The notes under the pieces: model-generated
What the model was told of the DNA's origin: nothing
Database searches by the model: none
Seen by the model: only the letters and a program-made list of their open reading frames with translations
NCBI RefSeq assembly: GCF_002909375.1
Contig: NZ_PPXD01000027.1
Location: 1 to 64,000, forward strand
Origin: Cryobacterium zongtaii
Lineage (GTDB): Bacteria; Actinomycetota; Actinomycetes; Actinomycetales; Microbacteriaceae
Length of the DNA stretch: 64,000 nucleotides
Reading direction: 5' to 3'
Made by a program: the position numbers and the translations under genes
In this document: positions 8,047 to 15,987 of the stretch, one piece after another
Numbering within the stretch: position 1 is the first letter of the stretch
How the letters are laid out: every line of letters starts with the position of its first letter

Positions 8047-9659
8047 GCGGGCTGCCGATCGTCCATCAGACCGCGCAGCATCTCGGCCGCCATCTGCGGG
8101 TCACGCAGGGCAAGGGCGTCGATGTCGGCCACCCGCTGGTCGCCGCCGCTGGGCAGGGCACCGCCGCCGGCGACCGGGTAGACCTCGGTGGGCGTGGAGT
8201 CGATGAACAGTGGCGCCATCTGCGGCGGCAACGACAACGGCACCGTCGGCGCATCCAGCGCAGACCGCGCCTGCACCAGGTCACTCAGCTCGATGGCCTT
8301 GCGGCTCTGCCGGCGTGAGCGCCTGGCATAGAGGATCAGCCCGAGCACAAAAGCGATCACGGTGCCGGCCACGATCAGCCCCACCTGCAGGATGCCGGCA
8401 TTGCGGGCGGCCTCTTCGGCCGCGGCGGCCTCGGCCAGCGCCGCAGCCGCGGCGTCGGCGCCGGCGGCGTTGAAGCTCACGACCTCCACGGTCACGGCGT
8501 CTCCCCTGGCTACGTCGATGCCGGCGGCGGAGGACACCAGGCTGGTCAGGTCGGTCACGTTGAGGTCTTCGGCGACCGCGGCGTTCACCGCCACCGACAC
8601 CGTCTGCCGGTTGATCTCCCCTGCGGGCACCGTGCGCGTTTCGGTGACCTTGTTGATGGCGTTGTTACGGGTGGTGTCCTCGCTGGTGAAGGTGCCGTCC
8701 GCCGTGGTCTCGGCCGGCACGGCGATGTTGTCGGGTCCGAGCACACCGGCCGCGGCATCCCCGGCACCGGAGTAGGACTCTGTCGTCACGGCCTCGTTGA
8801 GCGCCGGGGCGTTCTCGGGAACCGCGAAGGTCTCCTCCACGACCTGGGCGCTCTGGTTGCTCATATTTGCGGCGACCACGACGGTGGCGTTGCCGGGTCC
8901 CACGACCTTGTCGAGCATGGCCTGCACCGAACCGCGCACCCGTTCCTCGTAGTCGCCGGCCTGCTGGCCGGCCGACCCCGTGGCCCCGACGCCCACGGCG
9001 GAGAGCACGACGCCGGCCGCGTCGATGACCGCGACATCCGTGGGCTTCATGCCGTCGATGGAGGCGCTGGTGAGGTGCACGATGGCCTGCACCTGCTCGG
9101 CGTTCAGGGTGACGCCGTTCCGGGTGCCCACGAAGACGGATGCGGTGGGATCATTGGTCTCCTCGGTGAACACCGTGGCCTCGGGGATCGCCAGCCGCAC
9201 CGAAGCGGTCTGCACACCCTTCATGGCCTCGATGGTCGCGGCGAGTTCGCCCTCGAGGGCCCGCTTGTAGGTGACCGACTGCTGGAACTCGGAGGCGGTG
9301 ACCCCCATGGTGTCCAGCAGCGAGTAGCCTCCGGTGCTCGACGTCGGCAGGCCGGCGGCGGCGGATTTGAGCCGCTGGTCGTAGACGTCGGCCTCCGGCA
9401 CCAGGATGGTCGCTCCCCCGTCGCTCAGCTCGTAGGCGACACCGTCGGTGCGCAGCTGCTCCACGATGGTGTTGGCGTCGGAGCCGCTCAGTCCCGAGTA
9501 CAGCGGGGTGTACGCCGGTTGGGTGGCCCACATCGTGAGCGCGGCGGTGCCCAGGGCGAGCACGGCGACCCCGATGATGGCCATGGTGCGCTGGGCGACG
9601 GTGAATTCGCGGACGGCGTTGCCCAGGCGACGGAACACCGAGGTGATCTGAGCGGGCAT
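8043..9659 (-). CDS. fliF: flagellar MS-ring protein FliF
   Basis: FliF forms the membrane MS-ring on which the flagellum is built. The 538-residue protein has a first membrane helix near residues 24-46 (MAIIGVAVLALGTAALTMW), ring-building motif domains with YTPLYSGLSGSDA and GYSLLDTMGVTASEFQQ, and a second membrane helix near 425-447 (VGLIVAGTVIAFVLGLILY). A cytoplasmic tail for FliG binding follows. It overlaps fliE by one base (TGATG) and fliG by four. Confidence 0.95.
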   Translation of the reverse strand: MPAQITSVFRRLGNAVREFTVAQRTMAIIGVAVLALGTAALTMWATQPAYTPLYSGLSGSDANTIVEQLRTDGVAYELSDGGATILVPEADVYDQRLKSAAAGLPTSSTGGYSLLDTMGVTASEFQQSVTYKRALEGELAATIEAMKGVQTASVRLAIPEATVFTEETNDPTASVFVGTRNGVTLNAEQVQAIVHLTSASIDGMKPTDVAVIDAAGVVLSAVGVGATGSAGQQAGDYEERVRGSVQAMLDKVVGPGNATVVVAANMSNQSAQVVEETFAVPENAPALNEAVTTESYSGAGDAAAGVLGPDNIAVPAETTADGTFTSEDTTRNNAINKVTETRTVPAGEINRQTVSVAVNAAVAEDLNVTDLTSLVSSAAGIDVARGDAVTVEVVSFNAAGADAAAAALAEAAAAEEAARNAGILQVGLIVAGTVIAFVLGLILYARRSRRQSRKAIELSDLVQARSALDAPTVPLSLPPQMAPLFIDSTPTEVYPVAGGGALPSGGDQRVADIDALALRDPQMAAEMLRGLMDDRQPA

Positions 9660-9970
9660 CAGGCCTGCATTCTCATGATGTCGTTGAACGCTTCGACGCC
9701 CTTGTTGCGCACGGCAGCGACGAGCTCAAGGGTGACCGCGGCGCGTGAAGACGCGATGGTGGCGGTGTGGATGTCGTCGAGGTCACCCGTCACCGCCTGG
9801 ATGGCGTAGCTGTTGGAGGTGGACTGCAGCTGCTGGAGGTTGTTCACCGCGCCGGTGAGGGCGCTGGCGAAGCCGGTGTCAGAGGATTCGGTGGCGCCCG
9901 TGGCCGTGCTGGCGGGCAGGTACGACGTGGCGCTGACGGCGGGCACGGAGCCGATGGCGGGGATGGTCAT
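9659..9970 (-). CDS. fliE: flagellar hook-basal body complex protein FliE
   Basis: FliE is the adapter between the MS-ring and the proximal rod. The 103-residue protein has the family C-terminus (DIHTATIASSRAAVTLELV then RNKGVEAFNDIMRMQA). It lies between flgC and fliF with one-base overlaps on both sides, matching the conserved flgB-flgC-fliE-fliF order. Confidence 0.93.
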   Translation of the reverse strand: MTIPAIGSVPAVSATSYLPASTATGATESSDTGFASALTGAVNNLQQLQSTSNSYAIQAVTGDLDDIHTATIASSRAAVTLELVAAVRNKGVEAFNDIMRMQA

Positions 9971-10362
9971 CAGTTGCGTCCGATCTGCAGGGCGGCTTCA
10001 TAGGAGGTCTTGGCCCGGTCGATGACCGCGGCGTTGGCCTGGTAGCCGCGCTGGGCCATGATCAGCTCGCCCATCTGTTCGGCCATGTCGATGTCGGGGC
10101 GGCGCACGTAGCCGTCGGCATCCGCGATGGGGTTGTCGGGTTCGTAGACGAGCAGGCCCTCGGCGTCGCCCAGCGCGGCGCCGGCCACGTAGGCACCCGA
10201 GACGCCCTCACCCTCCTGGGCGACGATGTACCGGGCCTGGAAGGCATCCCCGGAGGTGGCGGTCGCGGTGTTGGCGTTGGCGATGTTGTCGGCGACAGCG
10301 TCGAGCCACTTGCGGTGCAGGGTGAGACCGGTGCCGGCGATGCCGAGAGCGTCGAGGCCCAT
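9970..10362 (-). CDS. flgC: flagellar basal-body rod protein FlgC
   Basis: FlgC is a proximal rod subunit. The 130-residue protein begins GLDALGIAGTGLTLHRKWLD and carries VADNIANANT. It ends with the rod C-terminal helix DMAEQMGELIMAQRGYQANA, where a typical FlgC has the PNVD-x-x-x-EM variant (here RPDIDMAEQM). It overlaps flgB and fliE by one base each. Confidence 0.93.
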   Translation of the reverse strand: MGLDALGIAGTGLTLHRKWLDAVADNIANANTATATSGDAFQARYIVAQEGEGVSGAYVAGAALGDAEGLLVYEPDNPIADADGYVRRPDIDMAEQMGELIMAQRGYQANAAVIDRAKTSYEAALQIGRN

Positions 10363-10703
10363 CAGCTGGTCCGGAGCGCTGCGCGCATGCTCGAGTCGGC
10401 GCCCGCCACGGCCTGGGCGGCGAACTGGTAGCGCAGCACGGTGTCGATGTTCGAGACCGTTTCGGTGTCGAGGTTCACGTTGTTGCCGTCGAGTCTGGTC
10501 GGCTCCAGCGAGCGTGCGGTGCTGGCCGCGGTGTGGCCGTCGCCGTCCCGCACCGACTGGGCGAGGGCGTCCTCGAACGAGACCCGCTGGGCCTGGTAGC
10601 CGGGGGTGTTCACGTTCGCGATGTTGTTCGCGATGGTGCGCTGGCGCAGGGCCAGTCCGTCCAGGGCGCTGGTCAGCGCCGCGGTGGTCACGGATTCAAT
10701 CAC
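10362..10703 (-). CDS. flgB: flagellar basal-body rod protein FlgB
   Basis: FlgB is the innermost rod subunit. The signature ALRQRTIANNIANVNTPGYQ lies near the N-terminus. From the GTG at 10703 (VIESVTTAALTSALDG) the protein is 113 residues, a normal FlgB length with a normal N-terminus. A TTG at 10763 is the other option but would leave only about 10 bases of 5' leader after the sigma-28 promoter at 10781-10807, and neither start has a good ribosome binding site. This is the first gene of the rod/MS-ring/export/hook operon. Confidence 0.88.
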   Translation of the reverse strand: MIESVTTAALTSALDGLALRQRTIANNIANVNTPGYQAQRVSFEDALAQSVRDGDGHTAASTARSLEPTRLDGNNVNLDTETVSNIDTVLRYQFAAQAVAGADSSMRAALRTS

Positions 10704-10780
10704 GCAGGGGCCCGATTCGTCGTCAATGTGCCGGACGGCCGATCCGTGGCCTGTGATGAGCAATCCGTGCTCATCCGTAG

Positions 10781-10807
10781 CTATCGGCCGTCGACGAGCG
10801 TTCGTTA
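10781..10807 (-). promoter_or_regulatory. sigma-28 (FliA) promoter of the flgB-flgE operon
   Basis: Read on the minus strand, TAAC (10807-10804) is followed by exactly 15 bases and then GCCGATAG (10788-10781). This matches the sigma-28 consensus TAAA-N15-GCCGATAA with one mismatch in each box. Two more copies with the same bases and spacing lie before flagellin and flgN. Transcription would start near 10774, about 70 bases before the GTG of flgB. Confidence 0.85.
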
Positions 10808-10855
10808 GGACGTTTCGGGATATTTGTCAGGGAATCTGTCAGAAATTCTGCCGGG

Positions 10856-11248
10856 TCAGCCCGCGATATCCAGATAGACCGGCTGGTCGGAGAGGTGGGT
10901 GGAGAGGATGGTGCGCACGGCGGCCAGGTGGGCGCCGGCGGAGCGGCGTGCATCCTCGATCTCGCGGATCAGTTCGAGCTGGCCGGTGAGCAGCACCCGC
11001 GCCCGTTCCTCGAGTTCGCGCGGGAGCTGGCCGATGTGTTCGGGGGCACGCCACTGCACCCCGGTCACGAGTTGGCCGCCCTGGGCGGAGAGCACGGCGT
11101 CCCGGGCACCGCTGCCCAGGCTGGTCTCCAGCTCGTCGAGCACCTGCAGCCATTCGGCGTTGCTGGTGCGCGGCTCCCCCGGCGCGGCGAGGCCCGAACG
11201 GGTGCTGTGGGGCCGGGCGCTGCTGGAGTGGACCTCAGGCGACTCCAC
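10856..11248 (-). CDS. FliT-like small flagellar protein (putative chaperone)
   Basis: This 130-residue protein lies between fliS and the flgB promoter. The GTG start at 11248 overlaps the end of fliS by 14 bases and has a good GGAGAGGG site 5 bases upstream, indicating translational coupling to fliS. The N-terminal 25 residues are polar. The rest is mostly helical (EWLQVLDELETSLGSG, then IGQLPRELEERARVLLTGQL). FliT, the chaperone for FliD, is usually encoded right after fliS and is a short helical bundle, so a FliT role is inferred from position and shape only; no diagnostic residues were recognised. Confidence 0.65.
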   Translation of the reverse strand: MESPEVHSSSARPHSTRSGLAAPGEPRTSNAEWLQVLDELETSLGSGARDAVLSAQGGQLVTGVQWRAPEHIGQLPRELEERARVLLTGQLELIREIEDARRSAGAHLAAVRTILSTHLSDQPVYLDIAG

Positions 11249-11729
11249 GGTAGCCCTCTCCGCTCGCCGCGGTCGGCGTCGCCGGCAACGCAGCGGCCGC
11301 TTCGTGCCAGGCCTGACGCAGCGGCTCGAGCAGAACGATGCTCTCCCGGGTGCGGGCAACGTCACGGTGGATGTTCGCACCGATCAGCGCGTTCGAGACG
11401 TAGGTGTAGATGGCGAGCAGCCCGTCGGCTCCGTCCCACGCGGTGACGTTGAGCGAGGTGGTGAGTTCGTCGACGATGGCCTGCGCGTGCAGCAGGTTCT
11501 CGGAGGCGATCGGCCAGTTCTCGCCGTCCTGGGCGGCCTCGGCGCGGTCCAGGTCGAGCATCAGCCTGTCGTAGAGCATGGTGAGCAGGCGCACCGGCGT
11601 GGCCGACAGCACGGCCTCACGGTTGAGCTGGGCGCGTTTGCCCTGTGCGGCGGCCAGCTGGGCCGCCGAAGGCTGGGCTGACTGCTGTGGCATCGAAAGC
11701 TGGTGGGGTGGGAACAGTGCGGTGGTCAT
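11235..11729 (-). CDS. fliS: flagellin chaperone FliS
   Basis: FliS binds unfolded flagellin in the cytosol and delivers it for export. The 164-residue protein has the family hallmark LLTMLYDRLMLDLDRAEAA, followed by a helical bundle (ENLLHAQAIVDELTTSLN, then LLAIYTYVSNALIGANI). It has an N-terminal tail about 45 residues longer than minimal FliS and a Pro/Thr-rich C-terminal tail. It overlaps fliD by one base and the downstream FliT-like gene by 14. Confidence 0.92.
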   Translation of the reverse strand: MTTALFPPHQLSMPQQSAQPSAAQLAAAQGKRAQLNREAVLSATPVRLLTMLYDRLMLDLDRAEAAQDGENWPIASENLLHAQAIVDELTTSLNVTAWDGADGLLAIYTYVSNALIGANIHRDVARTRESIVLLEPLRQAWHEAAAALPATPTAASGEGYRGVA

Positions 11730-13057
11730 CAGCTGGAGCTCCCTGTGTAGGTATCGGGTAGTGAATTGATCTGCGAGGTGAGCCAGGAGGACTGCGTTTT
11801 CAGCTCACCCAGCCTGGATTCCATGGCCGTGTAGACCCGTTCGAGCGAGGTGCGTTTGGCCGTGAGCCTCAGGTCCCAGTCGCTGATCTCCAGGCCCATC
11901 GTGCGCACCTGGGACTGCTGGCTGGTGATGGTGGTGGTGAGGGTGCCGTCGTATTTGTCCGATGCCGTCGCCGCGGCCGACGCGACCCGGCCGGAGATCT
12001 CCTGCACGGTTTTCATCACGCCGGCCGGGTCCTTGGCCAGGGCAGCGGCGAACTTCTCGGCGTCGAATTCCAGGGTGCCGCTCTTGGTGATGCTGATGCC
12101 GATCTCCGACGGGGAGCGCCCGTCCACGGGCATCGACGCGGCGGTGAGCAGGTTCTGGTTGACCGTGCGGATGGTGCCGTCGCCGGCGAAGAGCCCGGCG
12201 GTGGTGACGCTCTTACCTGTGGAGTCGGTCGTGGTCGACACGGCCGACCGGTTGGTGATGACGGCGAAGATGTCGTTGAGGCCGCTGACGAGGCCGCCGG
12301 CGATCTTGGTGATGGCGGCGTCGTCCCGTGTCACGGTGAGCGTGACCGGTGTGGTGGAGACCGCTTGGACGGTCACATCCAGGCCGGGCAGCAGGTTGGT
12401 GAAGGTGTTGCTGCCCGAGGTGATCGTCTGTTCGGCCGTGGTGCCGGCCCACAGCGTGACCTGGGCATCCTGGGCGGCCTTGACCTGGGTGGTCGGGACC
12501 GTGCCGCCGGTGAGAGTGAAAGACGCGGCGGCGCCGGGGGCGGCACTGCTGAACTGCACGCGGAAGCCGTCGGCGCCCACGGCGACCTTGGTGGCGGTGA
12601 TGCCGAGCCCGGCCGCGTTGACGGCGGTCACGACGTCGTCGAGCGATGTGGAGGCCGGGGTGAGCACGGTGGCTTTTCCGGCCGCGTCGGTGAGGGTGAG
12701 GGCGGCGTCGGGCCAGGCGGTGAGCGGCCCGGTGACGGTGACCTGGTTCTGCGCGAGCCGGCCGACGGTGATGTCGAGCACGCCGGCGGCGGCGCCGGTG
12801 CTCGTGGTCGCGGTGACCTGGCTGGAACTGCTGGTGGCGGTGTAGAGGTCGTAGCTGGCGGGTTTGGCGGCCTTGGTGGCGGCGTCGTTGAGAGCGGCGA
12901 CCTGGGTGTTCAGGCCCTGCACGGCGGTGGTGTAGTTCTGGGCGGCGGAGACCTTGCCCTTGAGCAGGGTCTGCGGGATCGCCTCGACCGCGATGAGGTT
13001 GTTGATCAGGGTCGTGGTGTCCTGGCCGCTGATCAGGCCATCGATGGAGAGTCCCAT
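11729..13057 (-). CDS. fliD: flagellar filament cap protein FliD
   Basis: FliD (HAP2) caps the filament and helps flagellin fold into it. The 442-residue protein shows the N-terminal segment GLSIDGLISGQDTTTLINNL (FliD_N), a variable Thr/Val-rich middle, and the FliD_C region (AGLFAGDGTIRTVNQNLL; then PVDGRSPSEIGISITKSG). It ends with a long coiled-coil (LTAKRTSLERVYTAMESRL). No sigma-28 motif lies in the 149 bases before it, so it is probably transcribed from the flagellin promoter. Confidence 0.93.
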   Translation of the reverse strand: MGLSIDGLISGQDTTTLINNLIAVEAIPQTLLKGKVSAAQNYTTAVQGLNTQVAALNDAATKAAKPASYDLYTATSSSSQVTATTSTGAAAGVLDITVGRLAQNQVTVTGPLTAWPDAALTLTDAAGKATVLTPASTSLDDVVTAVNAAGLGITATKVAVGADGFRVQFSSAAPGAAASFTLTGGTVPTTQVKAAQDAQVTLWAGTTAEQTITSGSNTFTNLLPGLDVTVQAVSTTPVTLTVTRDDAAITKIAGGLVSGLNDIFAVITNRSAVSTTTDSTGKSVTTAGLFAGDGTIRTVNQNLLTAASMPVDGRSPSEIGISITKSGTLEFDAEKFAAALAKDPAGVMKTVQEISGRVASAAATASDKYDGTLTTTITSQQSQVRTMGLEISDWDLRLTAKRTSLERVYTAMESRLGELKTQSSWLTSQINSLPDTYTGSSS

Positions 13058-13206
13058 GGCGCCGTGTCCGTTCCGTTGTCTGCGGGTGTGCGAGTGGCCG
13101 GCGGCCCGCTCGGTCTGAGGTCCAGGTCAGATCGTGCGTGCCACCGGCCGATTCCCGGTCAGTCGACTCTGCGGCTTGTGGGCCGGTCGGTCGGTCAGTC
13201 CGTGAT

Positions 13207-14049
13207 TTAGCGCAGCAGCGAGAGAACGCCCTGGTTGGACTGGTTCGCCTGCGCGAGCATGGCGGTACCGGCCTGCGACAGGATGCTGGAGCGGGTGTAC
13301 TTGACCATTTCCTCGGCCATGTCGGTGTCGCGGATACGCGAACCGGCTGCGGTGAGGTTCTCCTTGGAGACGGCGAGGTTGCGGATGACGCTCTCGAACC
13401 GGTTCTGGTCGGCACCGAGCGAGGCGCGCGAGGTGGACACAGCGGTGATGTGGCCGTCGATCGTGTTGATCGTCGCGAGTGCCGCTGCGGAGTCGGCGAA
13501 GCCGGCTGTCGCGAGTCCGGAGACGGCGGTTCCGATGGCGGAAACGTCGGTGAGCTTGACGTCGATCTGGTCGGCTGCGGCGGTGCCACCGGCGCCGATC
13601 TGGAACGTCAGGTCGGTGGTCGCAGCCGCCGTGTTGAGCAGCTTGGTGCCGTTGAAGTTGGTCGACTCGCTGATGCGGGTCAGCTCCAGGCCCAGCGCCG
13701 TGACCTCGGTGGCGATGGCGTCGCGGGACTTGGCGTTGTTCGAGCCGTTACCGGCCTGAACGGCGAGGTCACGAACGCGCTGCAGAATGGTCTGCACCTC
13801 GCTCAAAGAACCTTCAGCGGTCTGGATGACCGAGACGGCGTCCTGGGCGTTGCGGCTGGCGACCGTGAGGCCACCGACCTGCGACTTCAGTCCCTCGGAG
13901 ATGGCCAGACCGGCCGCGTCATCGCCTGCGCGGTTGATGCGGAGGCCGCTGGAGAGGCGTTCGAGCGACTTGGCCATGTCGGTCTGGGTCGAAGCCAGGT
14001 TGCGGTAGGTGTTGTTCGCCGCGAGGTTGGTGTTGATCTGCATACCCAT
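13207..14049 (-). CDS. fliC: flagellin
   Basis: This is the structural subunit of the filament, 280 residues long. It has the N-terminal D0/D1 domain (MQINTNLAANNTYRNLAST, then SSGLRINRAGDDAAGLAISE) and C-terminal D1/D0 (DTDMAEEMVKYTRSSILSQA, then ANQSNQGVLSLLR). The short surface domain of about 100 residues lies between them. The ATG at 14049 follows GGAGG at 8 bases. In-frame codons further upstream (MSAHGW) lie in the leader and would precede the conserved start. Its promoter is the sigma-28 motif at 14110-14136. Only one flagellin gene is present here. Confidence 0.96.
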   Translation of the reverse strand: MGMQINTNLAANNTYRNLASTQTDMAKSLERLSSGLRINRAGDDAAGLAISEGLKSQVGGLTVASRNAQDAVSVIQTAEGSLSEVQTILQRVRDLAVQAGNGSNNAKSRDAIATEVTALGLELTRISESTNFNGTKLLNTAAATTDLTFQIGAGGTAAADQIDVKLTDVSAIGTAVSGLATAGFADSAAALATINTIDGHITAVSTSRASLGADQNRFESVIRNLAVSKENLTAAGSRIRDTDMAEEMVKYTRSSILSQAGTAMLAQANQSNQGVLSLLR

Positions 14050-14109
14050 GATGTGTTCCTCCGTGATTGGGTGGTGTGCGCCGGCCCATCCATGGGCTGA
14101 CACTGAGAC

Positions 14110-14136
14110 CTATCGGCCCCACCCCGCGGCGCGTTA
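14110..14136 (-). promoter_or_regulatory. sigma-28 promoter of flagellin
   Basis: On the minus strand TAAC (14136-14133), 15 bases, then GCCGATAG (14117-14110). The -35 TAA is also the stop codon of fliA, so the flagellin promoter overlaps the end of the sigma factor gene that recognises it. Predicted start near 14103 gives a leader of about 54 bases. Confidence 0.88.
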
Positions 14137-15069
14137 GCCGTTGCTGGAGAAAAGTTCGCGGCTGTCGAGCGTGACCGCCTCCGCGTGGGCGATATCGGTG
14201 ACGCCGGCCAACCCGTCGACCGTGTAAGCCATGGGAGCGGCGGGGGCCGCGGAGAGGACGGGAACTGCGGCCGGCATCCTGTCGTGCGCCAGGTGGGCCA
14301 TGCCGAGCATCGCCTGGTCGGCCATCCGCGATAGGTAGGCGCTGCGGCGAGCCGGCGCCACGGTGGACTCCGGTACGAAGTCGGCCTCCGCGTCGTCCGC
14401 GTAGTGGGTGCCCAGGCCGTCACGCAACAACCGGATGGCCTCCGAGCGTTGCTGGGACACGGCGGAGTGGGTGATGCCGAGGCTAGCTGCGATCTCCTTG
14501 ACCGAGCGGTCCTCGAAGTAGACCTGCTCGATGATCAGCCGCATCCGCTCGGGCAGCGCAGACACGCCCGCTCGCAGGTAGGCGAGTCGCTCGGCAGACA
14601 GCAGGGACTCCTCGGGGAGCACGGTGTCGGCGACGAGGAACTCGGCGGTGCTGTCGTCGAGGGTGCTCAGCGTGCGCTCGGAGTCGGCCAGGCCGGCCAG
14701 AGCGGTCTCGCGGTCCACGCCGAGCGCGGAGGCGATCTCGTCGACGGTGGCGCTGCGGCCGAGCGCGGAGGCGAGGGTCTCCTGCACCTGGCGGGTGTCC
14801 TTGATGCGGCGGCGGGCCATCCGGGTGGCCCAGTCGTTGGAGCGCATCTCGTCGGCGAAGGCACCGATGATGCGGCGGCGGGCGAAGGCGCCGAACGGCA
14901 CGCCCAGGGCCGGGTCGAACGCGTCCGCGGAGGTGATCAGGGCCAGAGAGCCGGCCGAGGCCAGGTCGTCGCGGGAGAGGTGGCGAGCCTTGGCCCAGAC
15001 TTCGGAGACGAGATAGCCGACGAGGGGCAGGTTGTCGACGACAAGCCGGTTACGTTCCGAACGGTTCAA
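14134..15069 (-). CDS. fliA: flagellar RNA polymerase sigma factor FliA (sigma-28) with long C-terminal tail
   Basis: This group-3 sigma factor is predicted to read the TAAC-N15-GCCGATAG promoters. Of 311 residues, the first 30 or so (NLPLVGYLVSEVW, region 1.2/2.1) and DLASAGSLALITSADAFDP (region 2) give the FliA/WhiG-type core. Region 3 contains GRSATVDEIASALGVDRETA and region 4 is the helix-turn-helix RSVKEIAASLGITHSAVSQQ. The last 80 or so residues after region 4 are an Ala/Pro/Met-rich extension not seen in typical FliA. The start is TTG, preceded by a strong AGGAGGG. No sigma-28 box was seen upstream, so it is probably transcribed by another sigma factor. Confidence 0.93.
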   Translation of the reverse strand: MNRSERNRLVVDNLPLVGYLVSEVWAKARHLSRDDLASAGSLALITSADAFDPALGVPFGAFARRRIIGAFADEMRSNDWATRMARRRIKDTRQVQETLASALGRSATVDEIASALGVDRETALAGLADSERTLSTLDDSTAEFLVADTVLPEESLLSAERLAYLRAGVSALPERMRLIIEQVYFEDRSVKEIAASLGITHSAVSQQRSEAIRLLRDGLGTHYADDAEADFVPESTVAPARRSAYLSRMADQAMLGMAHLAHDRMPAAVPVLSAAPAAPMAYTVDGLAGVTDIAHAEAVTLDSRELFSSNG

Positions 15070-15304
15070 CGGTTGCCCTCCTGGTTGGTGCCGGCGTTGT
15101 TCTCGCTGACGGTGAGCGCAAGACTGGTTCTGCGTTTCACTGCCGGGTAAGCACGCGTGGGGGGTGACGTCGTATCAAGAGCGCAAACAGCCCGCCGGAA
15201 CAGGGGTTCGGGTCCCGTTTCGGTGTGTTTTCGCCTAGCTATTACGGTAACAACCGCGCTTGTTGATTCTGGCGTAGGCGTGCCCCCAGAACGGGGCTTA
15301 CGGT

Positions 15305-15322
15305 GTCCTCTCTTTAGAGGAC
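15305..15322. promoter_or_regulatory. inverted repeat GTCCTCT-N4-AGAGGAC, candidate operator
   Basis: Seven perfectly paired bases on each side of a CTTT centre. It lies about 50 bases upstream of the flgN -35 box and 235 bases upstream of fliA. It is not followed by a T-run, so a terminator is unlikely; a regulator site for one or both divergent units is the preferred guess. Confidence 0.4.
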
Positions 15323-15372
15323 TCGGCCACCGGAAATCGGGTCCTGCGGGCGCCATGTGACCAGAATGCCGC

Positions 15373-15399
15373 TAACCAACCGGGAGAACCGGCCGATAG
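15373..15399 (+). promoter_or_regulatory. sigma-28 promoter of flgN-flgK-flgL-fliW
   Basis: TAAC (15373-15376), 15 bases, GCCGATAG (15392-15399): the same bases and spacing as the flgB and flagellin promoters. Predicted start near 15406, about 63 bases before the flgN ATG. Confidence 0.87.
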
Positions 15400-15468
15400 T
15401 ACCCCCGAACGAGCATGGGCTCGTACGATGGACCATCGGGTTTTCAACAGCGGGAGGGCAGTGACGAC

Positions 15469-15954
15469 ATGGGCGCCAACGAACTGTCCGCCCTGCTGTG
15501 GCGCGAACGTGAACTGCTCGAACTGCTCGTTTTCAAACTCGACGAGGAACAGCTGTTGCTCAGCGCCGGTCGCACACGCTGGGTTCAGCACGCCACCCGC
15601 GAGGTCGAGCAGGTGCTCGAGCTGGTGCGCGAGGCTGGCCTGGGCCGATCGGTCGAGGTGGCGGCCGTCGCCGCGGAGTGGGGCACCTCAGCGGATGCCA
15701 CGCTGAGCGAACTCGTCCAGCAGGCTCCCGCCGGGCCGTGGGGCGACATCCTCAGCGCCCACCTCACCGCCATGACCGAGCTGATCGCGCAGATCCGCAG
15801 CCTGCGTGATGTCAACGAACAGTTCCTGCGTTCGGCCGCGCGTTACACCCAGGAATCCCTGGCCGGCGTCGACGCGCAGGCCACCACCTACGATTCCCGC
15901 GGCGCCTCCGGGGCTCAGAGCGCCGGTGCCCGACTCTTCGACCAGAGCCTGTGA
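15469..15954 (+). CDS. flgN: FlgN-like export chaperone
   Basis: FlgN-type proteins are cytosolic chaperones for the hook-filament junction proteins FlgK and FlgL, whose genes follow. The 161-residue protein is helical with the typical start ANELSALLWRERELLELLVF and FKLDEEQLLLSAGRTRWV (FlgN family: L-x-E-x-x-LL-E-L, then LL-x-x-G). The ATG at 15469 follows GGGAGGG at about 11 bases; a more upstream in-frame ATG at 15415 lies too close to the promoter. It is the first gene of its operon. Confidence 0.87.
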   Translation: MGANELSALLWRERELLELLVFKLDEEQLLLSAGRTRWVQHATREVEQVLELVREAGLGRSVEVAAVAAEWGTSADATLSELVQQAPAGPWGDILSAHLTAMTELIAQIRSLRDVNEQFLRSAARYTQESLAGVDAQATTYDSRGASGAQSAGARLFDQSL

Positions 15955-15987
15955 GACTTCCGCGATGACTTCACCACTGAGGACCCC

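Larger units (their letters stand above)
15070..15468. other. divergent intergenic region between fliA and flgN (399 bp)
   Basis: No coding frame with flagellar or other character was seen. The region holds the ribosome binding site of fliA at its left end, a near-palindrome TTACGGTAA at 15242-15250, the perfect inverted repeat at 15305-15322, and the sigma-28 promoter of flgN at 15373-15399. No convincing vegetative promoter for fliA could be picked. This is the likely entry point for whatever switches on the flagellar regulon. Confidence 0.6.

Noticed and set aside
13186..13204. GGTCGGTCGGTCAGTCCG run after flagellin as a terminator or repeat array
   Set aside because: Only three short GGTC units; no stable hairpin with a T-run could be drawn.
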